Source: an uncultured Collinsella sp.
GTDB lineage: Bacteria; Actinomycetota; Coriobacteriia; Coriobacteriales; Coriobacteriaceae
Assembly (NCBI GenBank): GCA_947002045.1
Contig: CAMQJB010000024.1
Coordinates: forward strand, 1-31,484
Length of the DNA: 31,484 nucleotides
Direction: 5' to 3'
The position numbers and the translations under genes were made by a program. Under the pieces are notes generated by a model that saw nothing but the letters and a program-made list of their open reading frames with translations, had not been told where the DNA came from and ran no database searches. Below are positions 14,536 to 21,376 of the stretch, piece by piece (positions within the stretch are counted from its first letter, which is position 1; every line of letters begins with the position of its first letter).

Positions 14536-15426
14536 ATGACAAACCACCACGCTGAAGACGGCGATAAGAAAAGCATTCTGGATGCCCGCATTGAGCGAGC
14601 ATATGCAAACGAATATGACGCCGCCTTTGCCGCCGCGACCATCAAGAACTACGCGTCGCTACCGCTCGCGACGATCTTGGCCGACCACCCTCAACTGCTG
14701 AAGCGCTGCACAAAGATCATGGGCGACCCCGATATTCGCAAGCTGACAGACCCCTATGCCCCAAAACGCGACAACGATTCGTGCGTTCTTACCGTAGGCT
14801 GCCTAGCCCATATGCTTACGGCGCTCGACACGAAACTCAAGCTCGAATGGGAACCCGACGAGCGTCATGAACTCGAAAGCAAGCGGAACACCCTGCGCAC
14901 CGCACTGTTCCTTCCGTTGGACGGCCTCAAGCGCTGCAACGTCGAGCTCAATACACAGGCGCGGCAAAAGCCCGGGACCACGGGGCAGAAAACTCCAAGA
15001 CCCCATGCGGCCATCGTCGACCGCAACCGATATAACCGCATGACTGCGCACTTTTCCGCCGAGGGAGCAGCCATAAGGACGCTGATCGACCTGCTGTGCC
15101 TCCTGAGCATCAACGAGCTATTTGAGGGCTATCTCGCCCTTGTTCCCGCGACGGCACCCAAGTCGGTAGCAAAGATCATCGAGACCTGCAGACGCCAGTT
15201 TGAGCGCCATCGCAATGGCAGCGAGATGAGCGCCAGCATCGCGCAGTACTACGCGGCTCATTACAAAAATGACGGATGTGCCCCTGTCGAGCATCAGCTG
15301 CGGCTCGCCTACACCACGCCCGCCGCAACGCTCCATCGCTTTGGAGCCTTTGGTGCTTGCGAGCCGCACGAACAGGCAGCCTGTCCCACAACCGAGCTCG
15401 ATCTCAGGCTCGAACGAGCCCTGTAG
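14536..15426 (+). CDS. Unrecognised 296-aa protein, first gene of ClpP/T4CP-like unit
   Basis: A soluble, mostly helical 296-aa protein with no motif I recognise. It has no signal peptide and no clear membrane helix; the most hydrophobic stretch is IDLLCLLSINELF. A basic central segment (QARQKPGTTGQKTPRP) may be a flexible linker between an N-terminal helical half and a C-terminal half. The ATG at 14536 is preferred because GGAG lies just upstream; an in-frame extension to 14380 is low-complexity and lacks a binding site. The ClpP-like gene follows after 63 bases in the same direction, so it may be an adaptor, substrate or regulator for that system; this is inferred from position only. Confidence 0.65.
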   Translation: MTNHHAEDGDKKSILDARIERAYANEYDAAFAAATIKNYASLPLATILADHPQLLKRCTKIMGDPDIRKLTDPYAPKRDNDSCVLTVGCLAHMLTALDTKLKLEWEPDERHELESKRNTLRTALFLPLDGLKRCNVELNTQARQKPGTTGQKTPRPHAAIVDRNRYNRMTAHFSAEGAAIRTLIDLLCLLSINELFEGYLALVPATAPKSVAKIIETCRRQFERHRNGSEMSASIAQYYAAHYKNDGCAPVEHQLRLAYTTPAATLHRFGAFGACEPHEQAACPTTELDLRLERAL

Positions 15427-15489
15427 CCCGCCAGCCCCTCCGCGGGCAACAATCCTATTCCACAACACAACCAACAGAAGGGAGTCCTC

Positions 15490-16107
15490 ATGGACACCAA
15501 TCATTCCCCCATCATCAGTCCCCTCACCATGCGTGAATCCGCCCGAGGTATCACGCTCACCAGCATTTACGATGAGATGCTCGCCCGTCGCGAACTCTCC
15601 GTCATGGGAAACATCGAAACCCCGATGGCCCACGACCTATGCCAGCAGATCCGCCTGCTCGATGCCACCGACCCCAGCCGCCCCATCACCATATTTGTCG
15701 CCAGCGCCGGCGGAAGCGTGCGATCGGGCCTTGCGATCTATGACGCCATACGCCTCGCATCGTGCCCCATCCGCACCGTCTGCCTGGAATTCGCCGCGTC
15801 CATGGGCGCCGTGATCTTTATGGGCGGCGACAATCGCCGTATGGCGCCCCATGCAGAGCTCATGATTCACGACCCGCTGATCCCCCAGGGGGCAGGCGGC
15901 TCGGCACTTGCGCTGCAGGAAACCAGCCGGCGTCTCATGCAGACCCGCAAGACCCTCACGCAAATCCTCTCGGACCGCAGCGGCCTCACGCCCAAGCGCA
16001 TCCAGTCCCTCACCGCAAAAGACACCTACCTTTCGGCCGAGCGCGCCGTCGAGCTCGGCTTTGCCCACGAAATCCTCTCGACCACCAAGGAGGTCGCCCA
16101 TGTCTAA
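15490..16107 (+). CDS. ClpP-like serine protease
   Basis: A 205-aa ClpP/crotonase-fold peptidase. The oxyanion region ASAGGSVRSGLAIYD (71-85) matches the ClpP SPGG motif. The catalytic serine is S104 in FAASMGA, the histidine is H127 in LMIHDPL, and the aspartate is D178 in KDTYLSAERAVELGF; all three are in the order and spacing of ClpP. It differs from housekeeping ClpP in the substituted MIHDP (usually MIHQP) and SAGG (usually SPGG). The ATG has AAGGGAG upstream. It overlaps the following ATPase gene by 8 bases, so the two products are probably made together. A dedicated protease partnered with an atypical ATPase is plausible; ordinary ClpX or ClpC partnership cannot be excluded. Confidence 0.82.
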   Translation: MDTNHSPIISPLTMRESARGITLTSIYDEMLARRELSVMGNIETPMAHDLCQQIRLLDATDPSRPITIFVASAGGSVRSGLAIYDAIRLASCPIRTVCLEFAASMGAVIFMGGDNRRMAPHAELMIHDPLIPQGAGGSALALQETSRRLMQTRKTLTQILSDRSGLTPKRIQSLTAKDTYLSAERAVELGFAHEILSTTKEVAHV

Positions 16108-17404
16108 CCTCGCCAGCCGCCTCGCCGCATCTGAGTCCGCATCGTCCACCATCCTCGCCAAGGATCGAACGCTTTCCTGCGACACCCGCCAAACGGGACT
16201 CAACAACAATGCACTTGTGATCGGCCCCTCGGGAGCCGGCAAGACCCGAAACGTCCTCAAGCCCAACCTGCTGCAAATGAACGCAAGCTACATCGTGCTC
16301 GACACCAAAGGTACGCTCTGTCGCGAAGTGGGACCCGTGCTGGCAGCCCACGGCTACCGCGTGCAATGTCTCAACTTCGCCGACCTCAACACCGTCCCGG
16401 CCCTTGCGCCCGGCATCGAGCGCTGCGGCTACAACCCCCTGAGGCACATTCGCCGCAAGGCGGACGGCAGGCCCAACCAGCAGGACATCCTCTCGGTGGC
16501 AAAGGCCATCTGCCCCATCGAGGACAACAACCAGCCTTTTTGGGATCATGCGGCGGCAAACCTGCTGTCGTGTCTTATCGCCTACGTCACCGAACAGCTA
16601 CCCACCGACGAGCAGACAATCAGCTCGGTCATCAAGCTGATCGAGCACCTGCAGGACGGTGCCACGGCCCGATTGTTTGACGATCTGATCACGACCGACC
16701 CCCAAAGCTATGCCCTCTCGCTATGGCGGCGCTACGCCATTACGCAAAATGCCGAGCGCATGCACGCGAGCATCGTCGGCATCCTTGCCGAAAAGGTCAT
16801 GTGTCTGGGGTTCGACGGTGCGGCACAGCTCTATCGTGAGTGCCATCAGGTGGACTTCGCTTCCATGGGACACACCCCCTGCGCCCTGTTTGTAACCGTG
16901 AGCGATATTGACCGCAATCTCGATCCGCTGACCGGCCTCTTTATTTCGCAGGCGTTTATGGGCCTCATTCGCGAGGCCGATAGGCAGCCCGACGGCAGCC
17001 TGCCCGTGCCCGTGCGCTTTATGCTCGATGACTTCGCAAATCTGCAGATCCCCCAGATCGACAACGTGCTCTCGATTATCCGAAGCCGCAACATCTGGGC
17101 AACGCTGCTGCTGCAGTCGACCAACCAGCTCGATGCGCTCTATGGCGAGGCACGCGCACGCTCCATCATGGGCAACTGCGACACGCATCTGGTGCTGGCG
17201 TTCCAGGATCCCGAGAGTGCCCGGGTGTTTTCCGACCGCGCCGACGCGCTGCCCAGCACGCTCATGGCGACGCCAATCGATCGCTCGTGGCTCTTTGTAC
17301 GCGGTCGCACTCCCGAACAGGTCGAGCGCTTTAGGCTCGAAGACCATCCGCTCTACGGGGAGCTGCCCGAGGCGCAGCGAGGCCATGCGGAGGCCGAGAT
17401 CTAG
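16100..17404 (+). CDS. VirD4/TraG-like ATPase lacking membrane helices
   Basis: A 434-aa P-loop ATPase of the type IV coupling protein family. Walker A is GPSGAGKT at 42-49, preceded by the ALVIGPSG strand; the NPLRHI and FWDHAAANLLSCLI segments match the TraG pattern; Walker B is RFMLDDFANL at 306-315, with Asp where TraG usually has Glu; and LLLQSTNQLDALYG at 336-349 matches the conserved glutamine motif. Typical coupling proteins are about 550-650 aa and start with two membrane helices; those are absent here, so the protein should be cytosolic. The ATG has AAGGAGGT at ideal spacing and lies 8 bases inside the end of the ClpP-like gene. No relaxase or secretion genes are nearby. Confidence 0.82.
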   Translation: MSNLASRLAASESASSTILAKDRTLSCDTRQTGLNNNALVIGPSGAGKTRNVLKPNLLQMNASYIVLDTKGTLCREVGPVLAAHGYRVQCLNFADLNTVPALAPGIERCGYNPLRHIRRKADGRPNQQDILSVAKAICPIEDNNQPFWDHAAANLLSCLIAYVTEQLPTDEQTISSVIKLIEHLQDGATARLFDDLITTDPQSYALSLWRRYAITQNAERMHASIVGILAEKVMCLGFDGAAQLYRECHQVDFASMGHTPCALFVTVSDIDRNLDPLTGLFISQAFMGLIREADRQPDGSLPVPVRFMLDDFANLQIPQIDNVLSIIRSRNIWATLLLQSTNQLDALYGEARARSIMGNCDTHLVLAFQDPESARVFSDRADALPSTLMATPIDRSWLFVRGRTPEQVERFRLEDHPLYGELPEAQRGHAEAEI

Positions 17405-17481
17405 GCGCAGGGTTCTCGCAGCGCGCGGCGCCCCGGCAATGTTCCACAAAGGCCGTGCGCCCCGGGACCACGGCAAAGCAA

Positions 17482-17513
17482 AGGGGCCCGCATCCGATAG
17501 GATACGGGCCCCT
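17482..17513. terminator. Bidirectional terminator between the ATPase gene and pgi
   Basis: AGGGGCCCG-C-ATCC (17482-17495) pairs with GGAT-A-CGGGCCCCT (17500-17513) around GATA. On the minus side TTTGCTTTG follows. It separates two convergent genes. A smaller GCCGTG/CACGGC hairpin precedes it at 17452-17474. Confidence 0.8.
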
Positions 17514-17545
17514 GGCTATAAGGCGCGATGCGTTAACAGCAGCGA

Positions 17546-19240
17546 CTACTTGCGATGCGCGCGGTAGAACTCGATGAGCGCCTGGGTCGAAGCGTCCTGC
17601 TCGGCCTTGGCGGCGTCGTCGTGGAAGGCCGGGGTAATCTGCTTGGCAAGCTGCTTGCCCAGCTCGACGCCCCACTGGTCGTAGGAGTCGATGCCCCAGA
17701 CCGTGCCCTCGACAAACGTGATGTGCTCGTACAGGGCGATGAGCTCGCCGAGCGCAAACGGGGTCAGCGTGTCGCCGAAGATCGAGGTCGTCGGGCGGTT
17801 GCCCTCAAAGCAACGGGCCGGGACGATCTGCTCGGGCGTGCCCTCGGCACGAACCTCGTCGGCCGTCTTGCCAAAGGCGAGCGCCTTGGTCTGGGCCAGG
17901 AAGTTGCCCAGGAACAGCTCGTGCACGTCCTGGCCGCTATCGGTCGCAGGGTTGGCGGTATTGGCGAAGGCGATGAAATCGGCCGGGACCACCACAGTGC
18001 CCTGGTGCAGCAGCTGGTAGAAGGCATGCTGGCCGTTGGTGCCGGGCTCGCCCCAGAAGATCTCACCGGTGTCGGAGGTCACGGCGCTGCCGTCCCAGCG
18101 GACATGCTTGCCGTTGGACTCCATGGTGAGCTGCTGCAGGTAGGCCGGGAAACGGTGCAGGTACTGGCAATACGGAAGCACGGCATGGCTCTTGGAACCG
18201 AAGAAGTTGACGTACCAGACGTTGAGCAGGCCCATCAGCGCGACGGCGTTGTTCTCGAGCGGCGTGTTGCAGAAGTACTCGTCGATGGCATGGAAGCCCT
18301 CAAGGAACTGCTGGAAGCGCTCGGGGCCGAGCACGACAATCAGCGACAGGCCCACGGCGGAGTCGACGGAGTAGCGGCCGCCGACCCAATTCCAGAAACC
18401 AAAAGCGTTAGCGGGGTCGATGCCGAAGGCCTCGACCTTCTCGAGTGCGGTGGAAACGGCGACGAAGTGCTTTGCCACGGCCTCGGCGTTCTGCTCATCG
18501 GAGCCATCGATGGCGCCCTGAGCCTTGAGCTGCTCGAGCATCCAGGTCTTGACCTCGCGGGCGTTGGTGAGGGTCTCGAGCGTGGTGAAGGTCTTGGAGA
18601 CGATGATCACGAGCGTGGTCTCGGGATCCAGACCCTTGAGCTTCTCGGCCTGGTCGTTGGGATCGATGTTGGAGATATAGCGGCAGTCGATACCGGCGTC
18701 GGCGTAGGGACGCAGGGCCTCGTAGGCCATGACCGGGCCCAGGTCGGAGCCACCGATGCCGATGGACACCAGGTGCTCGATCTTTTTGCCGGTAACACCC
18801 TTCCACTCACCGGAGCGCACGCGCTCGGCGAAGGCATACATGCGGTCGAGGACCTCGTGCACGTCGGCGACGACATCCTGGCCGTCAACGATGAGCTGGC
18901 CCTTCTCGCTTGCCGGGCGGCGCAGCGCGGTGTGCAGGACGGCGCGGTCCTCGGTGGTGTTGATGTGCTCGCCGGAGAACATGGCGTCGCGGCGCTCCTC
19001 GAGCTTCACCTCGCGGGCAAGATCGCACAGCAGCTTGACGGTCTCATCGGTCACAAGGTTCTTGGACAGATCGAAGTGCAGGTCACCAGCGTCAAAGCTC
19101 AGCTTGTTCACGCGCTCGGCATCGGCGGCGAACCAGGCCTTGAGGTCGATACCTTCGGCCTCGAGCTTCTCCTGATGAGCCTCGAGCGCCTTCCAAGCGG
19201 CAGTCGACGTAGCATCGATAGGTGCGGCAACAGTTGCCAT
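17546..19240 (-). CDS. pgi: Glucose-6-phosphate isomerase
   Basis: A 564-aa glycolytic enzyme interconverting glucose 6-phosphate and fructose 6-phosphate. It has the SIS-fold motif SIGIGGSDLGP, the VIIVSKTFTTLETLTNA phosphate-binding region, the signature GGRYSVDSAVGLSL with its arginine and nearby active-site residues, and the C-terminal QWGVELGKQLA block. The length is in the normal range (E. coli 549). ATG 19240 is chosen because GAGGAGG lies just upstream; an in-frame upstream extension to 19267 has no binding site. A GGGCGCA/TGCGCCC hairpin lies in the leader at 19260-19281. It is apparently monocistronic. It would take up glucose 6-phosphate from the frl-type pathway. Confidence 0.96.
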   Translation of the reverse strand: MATVAAPIDATSTAAWKALEAHQEKLEAEGIDLKAWFAADAERVNKLSFDAGDLHFDLSKNLVTDETVKLLCDLAREVKLEERRDAMFSGEHINTTEDRAVLHTALRRPASEKGQLIVDGQDVVADVHEVLDRMYAFAERVRSGEWKGVTGKKIEHLVSIGIGGSDLGPVMAYEALRPYADAGIDCRYISNIDPNDQAEKLKGLDPETTLVIIVSKTFTTLETLTNAREVKTWMLEQLKAQGAIDGSDEQNAEAVAKHFVAVSTALEKVEAFGIDPANAFGFWNWVGGRYSVDSAVGLSLIVVLGPERFQQFLEGFHAIDEYFCNTPLENNAVALMGLLNVWYVNFFGSKSHAVLPYCQYLHRFPAYLQQLTMESNGKHVRWDGSAVTSDTGEIFWGEPGTNGQHAFYQLLHQGTVVVPADFIAFANTANPATDSGQDVHELFLGNFLAQTKALAFGKTADEVRAEGTPEQIVPARCFEGNRPTTSIFGDTLTPFALGELIALYEHITFVEGTVWGIDSYDQWGVELGKQLAKQITPAFHDDAAKAEQDASTQALIEFYRAHRK

Positions 19241-19259
19241 AAAGTCCTCCTCAGCATAC

Positions 19260-19281
19260 GGGCGCACGTCTCCATGCGCCC
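19260..19281 (-). other. Leader hairpin upstream of pgi
   Basis: A perfect 7-bp stem GGGCGCA/TGCGCCC with an 8-base loop lies 20 bases before the pgi start in the 5' leader. There is no T-tract, so it is not an obvious terminator. It might influence RNA stability or initiation. Confidence 0.4.
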
Positions 19282-19380
19282 GGACATTCAGATGCCACTA
19301 TTCTAGCGCAGGTCAAGACTACAATCAGCGAGCGTTGCCAATCCGCCCTCAAACGGCGACCGACCAAAAAGGGACAGGTT

Positions 19381-19440
19381 TTGACGATGTCCGCACAAGC
19401 GGGTATTATCGAACATGTATTCGATAAGAACATGTGTTTG
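19381..19440 (+). promoter_or_regulatory. SOS promoter with two tandem LexA boxes
   Basis: TTGACG (19381-19386) and TATTAT (19404-19409) are exactly 17 bases apart, a near-consensus promoter. Directly downstream are CGAACATGTATTCG (19410-19423) and AGAACATGTGTTTG (19427-19440), each differing at one position from the Bacillus SOS box CGAACRNRYGTTYG. They are 3 bases apart and would cover the transcription start and leader. LexA repression of the polymerase operon is a strong inference. Confidence 0.85.
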
Positions 19441-19452
19441 ATGGGAGGACGC

Positions 19453-20958
19453 GTGGGGCACGAGCGTCACACCTATGTCTGCATCGACCTTAAGACGTTC
19501 TACGCTAGCGTCGAGTGCGTTGACCGCGGGCTCAACCCGCTCACCACCAACCTGGTCGTTGCCGACGAATCGCGCGGGCGCACGACCATCTGTCTCGCCA
19601 TCACACAGGCCATGAAGGACCTGGGGATACACAATCGCTGCCGTCTGTTCGAAATTCCCGACGGCATCGACTACATCAAGGCCATACCGCGCATGCAGCA
19701 CTACATGGAGGTGTCGGCGCAAATTTACGGTATCTATCTGGAATACGTGAGTCCGCAAGACGTGCACGTCTACTCCATCGACGAATGCTTTATCGACGTG
19801 ACACCCTATCTGGACCTCTATCACACCGACGCTGAAGGCTTCGCCTGCATGTTGCGCGACGAGGTCCTGGCGCGCACCGGCATCACGGCAACGGTTGGCA
19901 TCGGCCCCAACCTATTCCAGGCCAAGGTGGCACTCGACATTACCGCCAAGCACGTACCCAGCCGCATCGGCAAACTCGACGACGAGACCTTTCGCAAGGA
20001 GATCTGGCCCCATCGCCCCATCACCGACATCTGGGGCATTGGGCCCGGCGTGGCAGCACGACTCGAAAAATACGGCGTCTACGATCTGATGGGCGTCGCG
20101 GCGCTCGACGAAAACCTGCTCTACGACGAGCTCGGCGTCAATGCCGAGTATCTTATCGACCACGCCTTTGGGCGCGAGCCGACAACTATCGCCGATATTC
20201 AGGCCTATCGCCCGCAGGCAACCTCAACAACCACGGGGCAAGTGCTATCGAAGGGTTATGCCTATGAGCAAGCCTACACCGTGTTGCGCGAGATGGTCGA
20301 CAACGCTGTGCTGGACTTAGTCGATAAGCACGTGGTGTGCAACAGCATCTCGCTCTTTGTAGGCTACGCGAGCGAGCGCGCCGACATACGCCGCCTCGAC
20401 GCCAGCGGCACAGCGCAATATGTAGACGGATGCGGGCATTTGCGTTCGAGCACGTCGAGCATCGAACCCGCCGCAACCGCCGGCCCCAAGCTCGCACCCC
20501 GCGCGCCCAAGCCCGTCCAGCGCGATGACGAACGCCGACGTTTGGTGCGAGAGGCACAGGCGATTGACGGCATCTTTGTGGGCGAACACGGCGGCAAGCC
20601 GCGTGGTGGCTATGCCGCGCTCTTTGCGCACTCCAACGCCTCGCGCAAGCTGCCCGAGCGCACCAATTCGTTTAAGAAGATCATGGGCTATTTCGATGAG
20701 CTCTGGGCGCAGACTGTCGATCCCAAACGACCGGTCAAGCGCATCAACCTGGGATTTGGCAATCTGGTGCCCGAGGAATTTGCCACTATCGACCTGTTCA
20801 GCGATGTTAAGGCCGATGAGCGCGAGCGCGACCTGGCGCGCGCCGTCCTGGCCGTGAAGGGCAAGTACGGCAAGAACGCGCTCGTCAAGGGATTAAGCTT
20901 CACCGCCGGCGCCACCGCACGCGAACGCAACGATCAGGTAGGAGGACATCGTGCCTAA
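19453..20958 (+). CDS. Y-family DNA polymerase (UvrX/UmuC-like), SOS-regulated
   Basis: A 501-aa translesion polymerase. The palm begins YVCIDLKTFYASVEC with the first metal-binding Asp at 12; the second catalytic pair is D110-E111 in YSIDECFID. The helix-hairpin-helix thumb region is DIWGIGPGVAARLEKYGV, followed by a little-finger domain (ISLFVGY, then INLGFGNLV). Between these two little-finger pieces is an unusual insert of roughly 90 residues rich in Arg, Ala and Pro. GTG 19453 is chosen because GGGAGGA sits just before it and because upstream ATGs lie in the LexA boxes; the 4-base spacing is short, so ATG 19441 is an alternative. It overlaps the YolD-like gene by 8 bases, as in Bacillus yolD-uvrX type pairs. 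Confidence 0.88.
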   Translation: MGHERHTYVCIDLKTFYASVECVDRGLNPLTTNLVVADESRGRTTICLAITQAMKDLGIHNRCRLFEIPDGIDYIKAIPRMQHYMEVSAQIYGIYLEYVSPQDVHVYSIDECFIDVTPYLDLYHTDAEGFACMLRDEVLARTGITATVGIGPNLFQAKVALDITAKHVPSRIGKLDDETFRKEIWPHRPITDIWGIGPGVAARLEKYGVYDLMGVAALDENLLYDELGVNAEYLIDHAFGREPTTIADIQAYRPQATSTTTGQVLSKGYAYEQAYTVLREMVDNAVLDLVDKHVVCNSISLFVGYASERADIRRLDASGTAQYVDGCGHLRSSTSSIEPAATAGPKLAPRAPKPVQRDDERRRLVREAQAIDGIFVGEHGGKPRGGYAALFAHSNASRKLPERTNSFKKIMGYFDELWAQTVDPKRPVKRINLGFGNLVPEEFATIDLFSDVKADERERDLARAVLAVKGKYGKNALVKGLSFTAGATARERNDQVGGHRA

Positions 20959-21376
20959 GTCCCAACAACAGCCGATGCGGCCACCGACGCCTTTTGAACG
21001 CCTAGCGGACCCCGAGGGAAGACGTCGATCCGCCGACCCCAAGCTCACCGCCAACGGCGCCGTCCGCGCCGGCCGTGCCGCACAGTTTATGCCCTTTGCC
21101 GCCCTCACGGGATACTACGAGCTCGTGCGCAAACAAGAGATCACTGTTGAGCCCAAATGCGAACTCACGGAAGAAAAAGCCCTCGAGCTTTCGAAAAAGC
21201 TCGAGGGCCTCAAACGCGGCGACCTGGTGCGCGTCACCTATTACGATATGTACGGCTATCGTAGCCGCACGGGCATTCTCGACGAAGTGTTACCCGCATT
21301 CAAGCTGCTCAAACTCAGGGATATCGCCATCGACTTCGACGATATCAAAAACATCGAGCTGCGCGGACGCGCCTAG
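20951..21376 (+). CDS. YolD-like protein, partner of the Y-family polymerase
   Basis: A 141-aa protein of the YolD-like family, which in Bacillus accompanies Y-family polymerases (UvrX, YqjW) and is thought to work with them in SOS mutagenesis. The diagnostic segment is RAGRAAQFMPFAALTGYYELVRKQE, followed by a short beta-barrel-like stretch (GDLVRVTYYDMYGYRSRTGIL) typical of YolD. GTG 20951 has GGAGGA five bases upstream and lies inside the end of the polymerase gene, implying coupled translation. Its TAG stop shares bases with the stop of the convergent surface-protein gene. The biochemical role is not established. Confidence 0.82.
   Translation: MPKSQQQPMRPPTPFERLADPEGRRRSADPKLTANGAVRAGRAAQFMPFAALTGYYELVRKQEITVEPKCELTEEKALELSKKLEGLKRGDLVRVTYYDMYGYRSRTGILDEVLPAFKLLKLRDIAIDFDDIKNIELRGRA

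Noticed and set aside
16805..16813. LGF tripeptide in the ATPase (residues 236-238) as a ClpP-docking loop like IGF of ClpX
   Set aside because: The tripeptide is too short to be significant and lies in a segment expected to be part of the ATPase domain.
14536..17404. Interpretation as part of an integrated conjugative element
   Set aside because: No relaxase, VirB/T4SS gene, integrase or attachment repeats are visible, and normal chromosomal genes flank it on both sides.
17555..19306. A 583-residue open frame opposite pgi
   Set aside because: It is the antisense shadow of a strongly conserved gene in GC-rich DNA, has no ribosome binding site and a low-complexity composition.
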